From NCBI RefSeq assembly GCF_024498075.1, contig NZ_JANHOF010000002.1, positions 540,431 through 604,430 of the forward strand: a DNA stretch of 64,000 nt, given 5' to 3'. Position 1 is the first letter of the stretch; every line of letters starts with the position of its first letter. Position numbers and translations under genes: made by a program. Positions 51,944-60,726 of this stretch are shown here, piece after piece. The DNA is from Paenibacillus mendelii. Lineage in GTDB: Bacteria; Bacillota; Bacilli; Paenibacillales; Paenibacillaceae. Under the pieces are notes generated by a model. It searched no databases, had not been told where the DNA came from, and saw only the letters and a program-made list of their open reading frames with translations.

Positions 51944-52144
51944 TTATTTGATGTTAGCTAGGCCTTGCTTCAAGCGACGAACGTCGCCTGGCGCCATCAG
52001 CGGCTGCGTTGCAAGAACGCGTTTTTGACGAGCGGATTTACCGGAAAGCAAATGGTTTCTGAACGCTTTGTAGCGTTTCACTTTGCCGGTACCCGTAATT
52101 TTGAAACGATCTTTCAAGCTGCTATGCGTCTTCATCTTCGGCAT
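51944..52144 (-). CDS. rpmI: Ribosomal protein L35
   Basis: 66 residues, MPKMKTHSSLKDRFKITGTGKVKR..., normal for L35. Middle gene of infC-rpmI-rplT; GAGGAT ribosome site. Confidence 0.98.
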   Translation of the reverse strand: MPKMKTHSSLKDRFKITGTGKVKRYKAFRNHLLSGKSARQKRVLATQPLMAPGDVRRLKQGLANIK

Positions 52145-52169
52145 ATGGTGATCCTCCTCAAGAATTTCT

Positions 52170-52685
52170 TTAGTTAGTAGTTTTCGGTGCCAGAATCATG
52201 ATCATGCTGCGGCCTTCCAGCTTCGGAAAGCGCTCAACAACACACAGATCGGCAACCTCTTTCGCTAGCCGGTCAAGAATACGCTGACCGATGGCGGCAT
52301 GTGTAATTTCACGGCCGCGGAAGCGGACGGAAGCTTTCACTTTGTCGCCTTCGCCAAGAAACTTCACGACGTTGCGATACTTGACTTGGTAGTCGTTTTC
52401 TTCGATGTTAGCACGGAACCAAACTTCCTTCAGATCCACAATCTTCTGGTTCTTGCGTGCTTCCTTCTCTTTCTTCTGCTGCTCGTAACGAAATTTACCG
52501 TAGTCCATAATACGACATACCGGCGGCTTCGCGGTCGGCGCGACGTTCACGAGGTCAAGGCTCAAATCGATTGCCATCTGAAGCGCCTCTCGCAAAGGCT
52601 TGATCCCAATCTGTTCGCCTTCCGCGCCTACGACGCGTACTTCTCTCGCCCGAATCTCGTCGTTGATTTGATGTTCCCTGCTAAT
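52170..52685 (-). CDS. infC: Translation initiation factor IF-3 with ATT start
   Basis: 171 residues when started at ATT (52683-52685), eight bases after GGAGGT. This restores the N-terminal domain ISREHQINDEIRAREVR that would be lost from the first ATG. An AUU start is typical of infC and lets IF-3 limit its own synthesis. The linker has PPVCRIMDYGKFRYEQQKKEKEARKNQK; the C-terminal domain has VKASVRFRGREITH. It keeps 30S subunits apart from 50S and checks start codons. Confidence 0.97.
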   Translation of the reverse strand: MSREHQINDEIRAREVRVVGAEGEQIGIKPLREALQMAIDLSLDLVNVAPTAKPPVCRIMDYGKFRYEQQKKEKEARKNQKIVDLKEVWFRANIEENDYQVKYRNVVKFLGEGDKVKASVRFRGREITHAAIGQRILDRLAKEVADLCVVERFPKLEGRSMIMILAPKTTN

Positions 52686-52718
52686 AACGTGCCACCTCCA
52701 AAAGTGTTTTCATATATA

Positions 52719-52919
52719 GCGCCCGCAGGCGCAGGCTCAAATAAAAAATGCGAGCCCTATCGGGACCCGCATTCCATTAACCAAGATTGTTGGCATTTCA
52801 ATCATCGCAAGCTTGCGATGCTGCCAGGGCAATTCTTCGGTCGCATACCAGCCAGCAGTGCCAGGCAGGTGAGAAGCGGGTGCTTCTGCTTGTGCGTCTG
52901 ATGCATTCATCAATCGTAC
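52719..52919 (-). ncRNA. L20 leader of infC-rpmI-rplT
   Basis: About 200 nt of transcribed leader. It includes the characteristic AGAAGCACCCGCTTCTCACCTG stem near its 5' end and a terminator hairpin with GCGGGTCCC/GGGCTCGC and TTTTTT (52743-52773). L20 binding favours termination in Firmicutes. Position and layout match the L20 leader family. Confidence 0.85.
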
Positions 52920-52925
52920 CGACTT

Positions 52926-52955
52926 ACTATAGCATAGTGCTAAGCATGATGTCAA
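52926..52955 (-). promoter_or_regulatory. infC operon promoter
   Basis: Minus-strand -35 TTGACA (52950-52955), 18-bp spacer, extended -10 TGCTATAGT (TATAGT at 52926-52931). Confidence 0.8.
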
Positions 52956-52987
52956 CACCCATTCATGCAGCATCGGGGCAAAAAAAA

Positions 52988-53016
52988 ACAGGGCACAACG
53001 ACTTGCATGCCCTGTT
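52988..53016 (-). terminator. Terminator after the 57-residue small protein gene
   Basis: ACAGGGCA/TGCCCTGT around a 12-base loop, then TTTTTTTTT on the minus strand. Confidence 0.85.
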
Positions 53017-53021
53017 CCTTC

Positions 53022-53195
53022 CTACTCTTCGGTATGGATGTATTCGTTCGGAATATCCTCACCTTGAGGATTATTATTTTTGAATAAGCTCTTGCGTCCC
53101 TTCCGGAATTCACCGCCATGCACATTGGAATTGCTCTGGCCGTTATTATCGCTGCCCTTGTTGCGGTTCCGGTTATAGTTGGCATTGCGTGACAT
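53022..53195 (-). CDS. Small hydrophilic hypothetical protein (57 residues)
   Basis: Found by translating the minus strand: ATG at 53193-53195 with AAGGGGTGG seven bases before, TAG at 53022-53024, a strong terminator straight after. It starts MSRNANYNRNRNKGSDNN, rich in Asn, Arg and Gly, then FRKGRKSLFKNNN and an acidic end (GEDIPNEYIHTEE). No membrane segment or known domain. Start site, stop and terminator together support a real gene of unknown role, perhaps in the spore or nucleoid. Confidence 0.7.
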   Translation of the reverse strand: MSRNANYNRNRNKGSDNNGQSNSNVHGGEFRKGRKSLFKNNNPQGEDIPNEYIHTEE

Positions 53196-53315
53196 CTTTG
53201 GTCCACCCCTTTTGCTTCAAGCATGGATATCGCTAGATCAGCGCTCCATCATAGGTTCTGAAGCCGGGGCCGACTTTATGCATCGCAAACGGGCTTACCA
53301 AGAATTCATCCTTGC

Positions 53316-54554
53316 TTATACCTGCTTGCTCTGTACCTCTTCCAGCCGGATGACGCGCGTATGCTGGGTATGGCTCCACTGCTTGTTGTTCTGCGTGAAG
53401 AACGCGTAGAACGTAATCGGCAGCCAGGACAGCTGGAAGAAAATCATCGATATCAGGTGTGCGTACATTTTCCAAGACTTCACGCGTTCGAGCATCATGA
53501 CGAGCGGGAACATCAGAGCGGCCAAACTAATGGCAACGACCGCGATCCAACTTGGCAAGTATTGATAAATCGAGACAAATACGTTCTCCGCCGGAATGAT
53601 GTTATCGATCCAGATCATTGCGGTCGCTATAAAGCCGAAGAACGTGGTATACACAGAAGCCGAGTAAATGGCAGCATCGAATTTAATGAAGCTGCGCTCT
53701 TTAATACTCGCCCAGATGAGCGGGAAGAAATAATGACGCGCCACGGTGAAATGTCCCTGCATCCAGCGCAGGCGCTGACGGGCAGACGCTTTGAACGAAA
53801 TTGGCTTCTCGTCGTATACCTTCGCCTCGTAGTTCAGTACCGGGTGAATGCCGCGTTTGATACAGCGCATGGAGAATTCCAGATCCTCCACGAGGCTTGT
53901 TGCACCCCAGCCCATTTCCTTGAGCAAGCTGGACTCAAAGCACATCCCTGTACCGCCCAGAAAGTTGGCCATATTCAGGTTGCGGCGGGACAGCTGCCAT
54001 AGCCGGTTGCAGTACCAGTACGTAATGCCATAGGATGCCGTTACCCATGAGTCGTCCGGGTTCTTCGTATCCAGGTATGCCTGGATTACTTGGTGTCCAT
54101 CACATAGATCGTTGTTCATATGCTGCAGGAAATCTGTTTTGACCAGGTTATCCGCATCGAACATGACGACGGCGTCATATTGGCGGGGCCTTGCCCACAG
54201 CTCCTTGAGCATCCACTCGATCGCATGGCCTTTGCCGCGAAGATGCGGGTTGTTCCGTTCACAGGCTATGACGCCATGTTCCCGGGCAATGTCCGCTGTT
54301 CCATCCGTACAGTTATCGCAAATCACAAAAATATCGTAAAGTTCCTTCGGGTAGTCAAAATTTTTCAGATTCTCGATGAGCGCGCCGACGACAGCCTCTT
54401 CGTTATGGGCTGCGACGAGGACGGCAAACGATTTTTGCGGTTTGTGCTTAAGCTCCTTGCGCTTTCTTACGATTCCAAACAGGGCAAGACCAAACTGGTA
54501 CACGCCGACAAAAGCCAGAAACACTTGAAGCGCGATTAAAACAACGTTAATCAT
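53316..54554 (-). CDS. Membrane glycosyltransferase family 2 (processive type)
   Basis: 412 residues from the ATG at 54552-54554; GGGGG lies 12 bases before. An N-terminal membrane helix (about 4-27) is followed by the GT2 domain: VLVAAHNEEAVVGALIENL, DNCTDGT, the metal site FDADN, the acid in LVEDLEF, and QRLRWMQGH, the signature of processive synthases such as chitin and poly-GlcNAc synthases. Three or four membrane helices follow. It probably makes or lipid-links a polysaccharide. No other biosynthetic gene is adjacent; a PAP2-type phosphatase lies 0.7 kb away on the other strand. Confidence 0.85.
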   Translation of the reverse strand: MINVVLIALQVFLAFVGVYQFGLALFGIVRKRKELKHKPQKSFAVLVAAHNEEAVVGALIENLKNFDYPKELYDIFVICDNCTDGTADIAREHGVIACERNNPHLRGKGHAIEWMLKELWARPRQYDAVVMFDADNLVKTDFLQHMNNDLCDGHQVIQAYLDTKNPDDSWVTASYGITYWYCNRLWQLSRRNLNMANFLGGTGMCFESSLLKEMGWGATSLVEDLEFSMRCIKRGIHPVLNYEAKVYDEKPISFKASARQRLRWMQGHFTVARHYFFPLIWASIKERSFIKFDAAIYSASVYTTFFGFIATAMIWIDNIIPAENVFVSIYQYLPSWIAVVAISLAALMFPLVMMLERVKSWKMYAHLISMIFFQLSWLPITFYAFFTQNNKQWSHTQHTRVIRLEEVQSKQV

Positions 54555-55253
54555 ATACAAATACTGCCCCCTTGAGACCCCATTTTTGATACTCTCTCTG
54601 TTTGTTTAATTCCTTTAATCAAGCTGCATCATCGGCGGCTTCTTTTTTTTTTAGCCGCGACCATACTGATTTTCCACACATTGAGCCATTTTGTCAAAAC
54701 CGTAAATTGCGCCTTTACAGCCGGAAGTGCGATGAAAAACGCTTGCAAAGCGCTTCCACCTGCCCGAAGCCTTGTTTTTCAATCATCCTGGTCTTATTTT
54801 CTTCCGTTTACGAAAAAAACATGACACATTCCCTTAACGATTCAGAGGTAAAAAAGGTTTCAAAATCCTTTGTTTGCCGCAGGAACCCACTTGCGAGTCG
54901 GTGGCACACTAAAACAGCGGCTGCTCGATGCCGCGGATCTCGGGCATAAATAGCCGCCCCTGGGGATCCTTACCCATTTGTTTAAAGGGTGAATCCGATT
55001 GTATCTCAATAACATCTTAACCATCCAATGCGGTTTGTAAAACGGCAAATAGCAGTCAAAATACGTATAATACGCAATGACCCAAAAATCGTTTCATTTT
55101 GGTTGTTATACAGGGGCTCGTCCTAAGGAGTTAAGGAGTCCAGGAAGAATCTAACATTAATCCGTTGTTGGCAAACCGTTTACATGGCGGAAACAGTGTT
55201 GCGTTATAATGGGTAATAATCAGCAGGAGAAAATAGTTGCGGAGGGGATAGGT
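54555..55253. other. Long intergenic region between the divergent GT2 and PAP2 genes
   Basis: About 700 bp. No convincing gene. 54880-54960 is rich in stems, for example GCGGC/GCCGC. 54977-54997 (plus) reads ACCCATTTGTTTAAAGGGTGAATCC, recalling part of the c-di-AMP (ydaO) riboswitch core, but the rest does not fit. A TATAAT at 55205-55210 is a possible -10 for the PAP2 gene; no good -35 is at the right distance. Confidence 0.4.
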
Positions 55254-55811
55254 ATGGAACGCATGGTTACTTGGCTGCGGACATTCGAGCACGCCATGCT
55301 GCAGTGGGCGAACCGCCGTCCGGCACACACACGCGTTAACATATGGCTAGGTCGCTGGTTGGGGACGGTGACGCACATGGGCGGCGCTACTTTCACGCTT
55401 ATGACCGCCCTTCTGTGCGCACTGCTTGCGCCCGAACCATGGGGGACGGCAGGCCTCCAAGGCCTTGCCGCCGTCGTGATCAGCCACATTCCCGTCGCCG
55501 CGGTCAAGCGGCTGTTTCGACGTCTTCGTCCGTATCAAGCTCTGCCCAATGTCAACACATGTCGTAAGCCGCTTCGTGATTCGTCATTTCCTTCCGGACA
55601 TACGACTGCGATCTTCGCTTGGCTGACGCCCTGGCTGCTAATCGACACGGCATGGCTGCCTCTGCTGCTGCCGATTGCCGTCATTTTGGGACTTTCAGTC
55701 GCATGGTCACGCATGTTTCTAGGACTTCATTACCCCTCGGACGTTATCGTCGGGGCGATGCTCGGCTCACTCGTCGCCACAATCGTATCGCTTTCTTGGC
55801 CGTTTGCCTGA
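55254..55811 (+). CDS. PAP2-family undecaprenyl-diphosphatase-like phosphatase
   Basis: 185 residues from the ATG at 55254 (GGAGGGG eight bases before); an earlier ATG at 55209 has none. Motifs of the PAP2 superfamily: KRLFRRLRPYQ, then SSFPSGHTTAIFAW, then SRMFLGLHYPSDVIVGAMLG. Several membrane helices. It likely removes phosphate from undecaprenyl diphosphate or a related lipid outside the membrane. The last 82 bp overlap the 3' end of trmB on the other strand. Confidence 0.88.
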   Translation: MERMVTWLRTFEHAMLQWANRRPAHTRVNIWLGRWLGTVTHMGGATFTLMTALLCALLAPEPWGTAGLQGLAAVVISHIPVAAVKRLFRRLRPYQALPNVNTCRKPLRDSSFPSGHTTAIFAWLTPWLLIDTAWLPLLLPIAVILGLSVAWSRMFLGLHYPSDVIVGAMLGSLVATIVSLSWPFA

Positions 55812-56512
55812 GCGGCCTTCTTCGCAGTCCGATAGCGGGAGAGTGCCTCGCTTCCGATAACGGCTTCAAGCCGGTAAATATTGTTGCCCCGCTCCACGAA
55901 CTTGGATTCGTATTCAGTCAGCACCAAATCGTCGCGCAAGCCGTCCTTATGCAGATGGAGTGAAATATTGCGCATCTGCAGCTCCATCTCGGAGAAGCTG
56001 TTGAGCGAGAATTCGAATAGCGACTGCGAGTCCGTCTTAAAATGGATCTCGCCCTGTTCATTAAGAATTTCGCTATATTTCGCCAAAAATCTCGGATGCG
56101 TCAGACGACGCCGCGCATGCTTGCTTTTCGGCCACGGATCGCTGAAATTCAGATGAATCCGCTCAATCTCGCCCGGTGCAAAAATATCCTCGATGCTTTC
56201 AATATTGGCACGCAGCAGCGCCAAATTGGGCGGCTCGGCAACTCCCTGCGCTCCCCAGGCCGCATGCGCCTTCTCACTCGCACGGCGGATCAGCTCATCG
56301 TACATGTCAATGCCGATAAAGTTAATATGCGGATTGCGTACGCTCATATCGCTGATGAACCGTCCCTTACCCATCCCAAGCTCAATGTAAATAGGCTGTT
56401 TATTCCCAAAAAATTCATGCCAGCGTCCCTTATGCGGAGCCGCGTCCAGCACGATGAGCTCGGGCTGACTTTGAATGCTTTCCAGAATTCCTTTTCTTCC
56501 TCTAAGACGCAT
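55730..56512 (-). CDS. trmB: tRNA (guanine-N7-)-methyltransferase
   Basis: 260 residues. SAM-binding ELGMGKGRF (about 43-51), catalytic NFSDPWPKSKHARRRL (about 121-136), FKTDS, and TEYESKF. It methylates G46 in tRNA. The last ~28 residues (NGQESDTIVATSEPSIAPTI...) are a low-complexity tail beyond the normal domain and are encoded in the region antisense to the PAP2 gene. Confidence 0.95.
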   Translation of the reverse strand: MRLRGRKGILESIQSQPELIVLDAAPHKGRWHEFFGNKQPIYIELGMGKGRFISDMSVRNPHINFIGIDMYDELIRRASEKAHAAWGAQGVAEPPNLALLRANIESIEDIFAPGEIERIHLNFSDPWPKSKHARRRLTHPRFLAKYSEILNEQGEIHFKTDSQSLFEFSLNSFSEMELQMRNISLHLHKDGLRDDLVLTEYESKFVERGNNIYRLEAVIGSEALSRYRTAKKAAQANGQESDTIVATSEPSIAPTITSEG

Positions 56513-56590
56513 AGTCGATTAATTCCTCCAATTCAAACTAGACACTATTGTGCCGAACATTTCGGCCATTGTAAAGCCCATACGAAACAA

Positions 56591-56625
56591 AATAAAAAGC
56601 CGAAGGCGCGTCGGCCAGTCGGCTT
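56591..56625 (-). terminator. Terminator between the small protein gene and trmB
   Basis: AAGCCGA (56597-56603)/TCGGCTT (56619-56625), followed on the minus strand by TTTTTATTTTG. Confidence 0.75.
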
Positions 56626-56644
56626 GAAGGGATCGATCCGTTTA

Positions 56645-56848
56645 TTAGTTGAGCATTTGGCGGGGGACACCCTGCTCATTCTCAAATTCATACGATTCTT
56701 CGAGCGCTTCGTTTAGCTTCTTGCGTGCGGATATCTCAATGTTGTGATTTCCGTGAAAACGAATGCCGGCCAGCGCCATGACTTCCTTAATGGTAAGTTC
56801 TACCGTAACCTTAGAATCGCCCTGCGGGATTTTTACTTGCGTGCTCAT
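56645..56848 (-). CDS. Small conserved hypothetical protein (67 residues)
   Basis: 67 residues from the ATG at 56846-56848, six bases after GAGGTG. Starts MSTQVKIPQGDSKVTVELT, with TIKEVMALAGIRFHGNHNIEISARKKLNEALEES in the middle. It looks like a compact alpha/beta fold and has no known motif. The longer upstream frame to 57097 looks like chance extension. Confidence 0.65.
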   Translation of the reverse strand: MSTQVKIPQGDSKVTVELTIKEVMALAGIRFHGNHNIEISARKKLNEALEESYEFENEQGVPRQMLN

Positions 56849-57367
56849 TCTCATCACCTCGACGGTTTTATAAAAAGCCTTTCCAGAAAACCGACCTGCT
56901 ATAACAAAAGGATAAGAGGATCGATAAAATAGCTGCAACCATTGATTTTCCGCACTTTTAATATAACACCTCATGTAAGGTATAGCAAGCCCTTTTCCGT
57001 AAATAAAGTTGGAATATAACCGGTTTTTCAACACGCCTGTCCAACGGAAGCGAACTAACGCGATTGGAGCATTTGCAGATGCTGCGTAGCTTTCCAACGT
57101 ATTTTTCGCTACAATTATATTTAACCTCAGTTGAAATGACTCAACCTCGCCTTAACCGGTTGTCTGTACAAATCGCACGTACCCGAAGCACCCCAGGTGT
57201 AGAGGTCGATGCTTAACTTAGATGCTCCGCTATCTGCGGGATCGAAGCTGGAAAAAGCGAGCTGTGACGCCTATTTAGCGTTACAGCTGCGGAAACCGCA
57301 CTTTCATGCGGCTGATTCGGCGCCGGAACGGTACAGACTACAAATTTATACGTATAGGAGCATGAAT
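56849..57367. other. Divergent intergenic region
   Basis: About 520 bp between the small protein gene and the radical SAM gene. It holds a hairpin near 57262-57288 (GCTGTGACGC/GCGTTACAGC) directly followed by TGCGG/CCGCA, about 80 bp before the radical SAM start. No gene with a good ribosome site, and no clear riboswitch, was seen. Confidence 0.4.
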
Positions 57368-58330
57368 ATGCAAGCTTGGGCACAAACCGACTTGGCCGCG
57401 CCACTGCTGTGGAATGACAAGCGGTTTCATACATGGAATTACGAAATGCGGGAGCAATTTAACGGAAAAGTGTTTAAAGTCATGCTCGATGCCGGCTTTA
57501 CTTGTCCGAATCGGGACGGGTCGACCGCTATTGGGGGCTGCACCTTTTGCAGTGCCCGGGGGTCGGGTGACTTTGCCGGCAAACGCCGAGACGACCTGAT
57601 CACACAGTTCAATACGATTCGCGATATGCAGCATCAAAAATGGCCGGATGCGCAGTATATCGGCTACTTTCAGGCCTATACCAACACGTATGCGCCAGTC
57701 GAAAAGCTGCGTGAATACTATGAAGCGATTCTAGCTCAGCCCGGTGTTGTAGGCTTGTCGATCGCTACGCGCCCGGACTGCTTGCCTGATGATGTGGTCG
57801 ATTACTTGGCCGAGTTGAACGAGCGCACCTACCTATGGATAGAAATGGGCCTCCAATCGATTCATAAATCGACATCCGAGCTGATTAACCGCGCGCATGA
57901 TACCGAATGCTATTATGATGCCGTCGCCAGGCTCCGGGCCCGCGGCATTCGCGTCTGTGCGCATATTATCCACGGCCTGCCGCAAGAAACGCATGAGATG
58001 ATGCTCGAAACGGGCAAAGCGGTTGCCGGCATGGACGTTCAAGGCATCAAGATTCATTTGCTTCATCTAATGCGCAAAACGCCTATGGTCAAGCAGTATG
58101 AGGCCGGGCTGCTCAACTTCCTTGAACGTGACGAATATGTAAAGCTAGTCGTAGATACGCTGGAGCTCCTTCCTCCGGGCATGATCGTCCATCGATTGAC
58201 CGGGGACGCGCCGCGCGACCTGCTGATCGGGCCCATGTGGAGCCTCAAGAAATGGGAAGTGCTGAATGCGATCGACCAGGAGCTCCTCAGCCGGAATACC
58301 TGGCAGGGACGGCTGTGGGAGGCGAAGTAA
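57368..58330 (+). CDS. YtqA-like radical SAM protein
   Basis: 320 residues from the ATG at 57368; AGGAG lies seven bases before it and only one base before the ATG at 57362. The iron-sulfur cluster Cys are in FTCPNRDGSTAIGGCTFCSARGSGDF, the spaced pattern of the TIGR01212 family. WIEMGLQSIHKSTSELINRAHD and HIIHGLPQET complete the radical SAM barrel. Function of the family is not settled; it may modify RNA. It is followed one base later by the methyltransferase gene. Confidence 0.88.
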   Translation: MQAWAQTDLAAPLLWNDKRFHTWNYEMREQFNGKVFKVMLDAGFTCPNRDGSTAIGGCTFCSARGSGDFAGKRRDDLITQFNTIRDMQHQKWPDAQYIGYFQAYTNTYAPVEKLREYYEAILAQPGVVGLSIATRPDCLPDDVVDYLAELNERTYLWIEMGLQSIHKSTSELINRAHDTECYYDAVARLRARGIRVCAHIIHGLPQETHEMMLETGKAVAGMDVQGIKIHLLHLMRKTPMVKQYEAGLLNFLERDEYVKLVVDTLELLPPGMIVHRLTGDAPRDLLIGPMWSLKKWEVLNAIDQELLSRNTWQGRLWEAK

Positions 58331-58331
58331 T

Positions 58332-58910
58332 ATGGGCTTCCTATCCGTGCTTAGCATGGCTCACAAATTGGCCGCTGAACGTGTCCATTCCGGGGATACC
58401 GTCATTGACGCTACCTGCGGGAATGGTGTAGATACGCAATTTCTGGCCGAGCGGGTGGGCCCTCGGGGGGCCGTCTACGCATTCGATATCCAGGAACAGG
58501 CCATTGCCCGGACGCGCGAACGGCTGGAGTCGTTAGAAGCGGCAGATAAGCTGCCTCGTTTGCGCCTTGTGCAAGGCAGCCACGCTGCTATGAAGGAGCA
58601 TTTGGCTTCTTCTGAGCATGGTCATATTGCTGCAATTATGTTCAACCTCGGTTATTTACCCGGCGCAGATCCTCATGTGATTACACTTGTTGATTCCTCG
58701 CTCGAAGCACTTAAGGCGGCTATTGTGCTGCTGCGGTCCGGCGGCATTCTAACCATCGTTCTATATCCCGGACATGAAGGGGGCGACACGGAGGCTTCAG
58801 CAGTCGAAGCATGGGCGGCGGCGCTTCCGCAGTCAGTGGGACAAGTCCTAATCTATCGGATGGCACAGAAGCCAGCTGCACCCTACCTCATTGCTATCGA
58901 GAAGAGATAA
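58332..58910 (+). CDS. YtqB-like class I methyltransferase
   Basis: 192 residues, ATG one base after the YtqA stop (TAA T ATG), with GGGAGG in the end of ytqA as ribosome site. SAM motif VIDATCGNGVDTQFLAERVGPRGAVYAFDIQ, motif MFNLGYLPGAD, and TIVLYPGHEGGDTEASAV. The pair occurs together in Bacillus and suggests joint RNA modification; the YtqB family is annotated as an rRNA methylase. Confidence 0.85.
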   Translation: MGFLSVLSMAHKLAAERVHSGDTVIDATCGNGVDTQFLAERVGPRGAVYAFDIQEQAIARTRERLESLEAADKLPRLRLVQGSHAAMKEHLASSEHGHIAAIMFNLGYLPGADPHVITLVDSSLEALKAAIVLLRSGGILTIVLYPGHEGGDTEASAVEAWAAALPQSVGQVLIYRMAQKPAAPYLIAIEKR

Positions 58911-59045
58911 ACGATCATGATTAGCGCTGCAGACTCATAGATAGCGACATAGATACTAGGTTATCTAGACCGTTATTGGCGTGCTCTTGCACGATGTTAC
59001 GGTTAGATATATATTGGTCTCGATACCCCAAAGGAGGAATTGTTT

Positions 59046-59441
59046 ATGGCAGTCCGCAAACTCGAGCATGTCGGTATTATGGTAAAAAATATCGAGAAGT
59101 CCATTGCCTTCTACACTGAGGTCGTCGGCTTGACGCATCTGTACACGATGACGCACACAAACGGCGTAATCCGTCTCGCTTTTATGACAGGTACGGACGG
59201 TCAAGAATCGGAGATTGAACTCATCGAAGGCTTTGACGAAGAGCTCGCGGCTGAAGGCATCGTCCATCATTTGGCCTTCACCGTTGACGACGTGGAAGAA
59301 GAATTCGCGAGAATCAAGGGGCTGCCGAATGTGGAGCTCAAGGAAACGGAAATCACGACACTGCCGAACGGCGCTCGTTATTTCTTCTTCTACGGTCCTG
59401 ATGGCGAGTTTCTAGAGATGTTCCAGCCCGCTGCTAAGTAA
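59046..59441 (+). CDS. VOC-superfamily (glyoxalase-like) protein
   Basis: 131 residues, ATG at 59046 with AAAGGAGG eight bases before. Two beta-alpha-beta-beta-beta modules: KLEHVGIMVKNIEKSIAFYTEVVGL and VHHLAFTVDDVEEEFARI, ending FFYGPDGEFLEMFQ. His8 and the Glu in the last strand fit metal-ligand positions of lactoylglutathione lyase-like enzymes. The substrate cannot be read. Confidence 0.85.
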   Translation: MAVRKLEHVGIMVKNIEKSIAFYTEVVGLTHLYTMTHTNGVIRLAFMTGTDGQESEIELIEGFDEELAAEGIVHHLAFTVDDVEEEFARIKGLPNVELKETEITTLPNGARYFFFYGPDGEFLEMFQPAAK

Positions 59442-59585
59442 GAGGAACGTATAGAACCCGTGACCCGGACTTCATTCATCCAAGTTAGGGACGTTGATAA
59501 GATCGGCATTCAAAGCCGCAGCTATTGAGCTGTGCGGCAGCAAGAACAATCATAGAGAATCTACATCCGATTGGAGAGAACCACT

Positions 59586-60554
59586 GTGACACAAGCATAT
59601 CCACTGCAATTTAAGCCTGAGATGAAAGAACGGATTTGGGGAGGCCGGGCGTTGGAGCAATTTGGCCTTGAGCTGCCGGACGGCGTTATCGGCGAGGGCT
59701 GGATGATCGGCGACCACCCCAATGGGACGACGAAAGTGATGAACGGCGAGCTTGCCGGCCTCGGGCTGGATGAAATCCGCGAGAAATACGGCCGCGAGTT
59801 TTTCGGTACGAAGGGCTTCTCAGAACGGAACGGCCGCTTTCCGCTGCTGATTAAGCTGCTGGACTGCAATGACGATCTCTCGGTTCAGGTTCATCCAACC
59901 GATACGTACGCGGGACTTCCGGAGGGAGAGCTCGGAAAGACCGAAATGTGGTATATTCTCGAAGCAGCGCCGGGAGCAACCATCCTATATGGCCTACAAG
60001 AAAATGTTGACCGCGCCGCGCTTGCTTCGGCTATCGAGGAAGGCCGTGTCATGGATTGTCTGCAGGAGGTTCCTGTTGAAGCCGGGGATGCTTTCTACAT
60101 ACCTGCCGGCACTGTGCATGCACTCCGTGCAGGTGTCGTTGTCGCCGAAATCCAGCAGAATTCGGACACCACGTACCGCCTGTACGATTATAACCGTCCT
60201 GGCTTGGACGGCAAGCTCCGCGAGCTCCATATCGAGGATTCGCTCAACGTTATCGCTTATGATGGCTCCGGCGCAGCGCGCATGAAAACCGACGCGATCG
60301 GCTCCAATGAATGGCTGCAAATTGCGGAATCTCCTTACTTTGTCGTCGAGAAAGGCATCGTAAGCGCACCTTGGCAGCTGACGACAACGAGCGAGAGCTT
60401 CGTTATTCTCGTTGTCGCAGGCGGAACGGGTTCGCTGAGCTGGGATGGCGGCAAGCTGAATGTCAAGGCCGGGGAATGCTTCCTGCTTCCGGCAAGTCTG
60501 GGCAGCTATGAGCTGGACGGCAGCATGACCGTTCTGCGAAGCGTCACCCCTTAA
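59586..60554 (+). CDS. manA: Mannose-6-phosphate isomerase, class I
   Basis: 322 residues from a GTG at 59586 with GGAGAG upstream; an in-frame TTG at 59571 has no site. Zinc cupin motifs: LLDCNDDLSVQVHPTDTYA (about 89-107), GKTEMWYILEA, and FYIPAGTVHALRAGVVVAEIQQNSDTTYRLYDY. It interconverts mannose-6-P and fructose-6-P and would supply GDP-mannose for polysaccharides or feed mannose into glycolysis. A terminator follows. Confidence 0.93.
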   Translation: MTQAYPLQFKPEMKERIWGGRALEQFGLELPDGVIGEGWMIGDHPNGTTKVMNGELAGLGLDEIREKYGREFFGTKGFSERNGRFPLLIKLLDCNDDLSVQVHPTDTYAGLPEGELGKTEMWYILEAAPGATILYGLQENVDRAALASAIEEGRVMDCLQEVPVEAGDAFYIPAGTVHALRAGVVVAEIQQNSDTTYRLYDYNRPGLDGKLRELHIEDSLNVIAYDGSGAARMKTDAIGSNEWLQIAESPYFVVEKGIVSAPWQLTTTSESFVILVVAGGTGSLSWDGGKLNVKAGECFLLPASLGSYELDGSMTVLRSVTP

Positions 60555-60596
60555 GGTTCACATTCAATATTCAAATAAGCTCCATCTGATCAACAA

Positions 60597-60632
60597 CAGG
60601 CAGCCCGGTACCTCTACCGGGCTGCCTGTTTC
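60597..60632 (+). terminator. Terminator after manA
   Basis: CAGGCAGCCCGGTA/TACCGGGCTGCCTG, a perfect 14-bp stem with a CCTC loop, then TTTCG. Confidence 0.8.
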
Positions 60633-60726
60633 GTTGCCATGCATAGGTTACCGCTGCCCATCGATCAGTGAATCTATCCCACCATACACCAAGCCGTCTG
60701 GGTGAATCGCTTTGATTACGACATTG

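Noticed and set aside
52952-53224. 90-codon minus-strand frame in another phase
   Set aside because: It overlaps the better supported 57-residue gene and the terminator, and lacks a ribosome site.
54602-54949. 115-codon plus-strand frame
   Set aside because: No ribosome site, unusual composition, no neighbours in order; probably chance.
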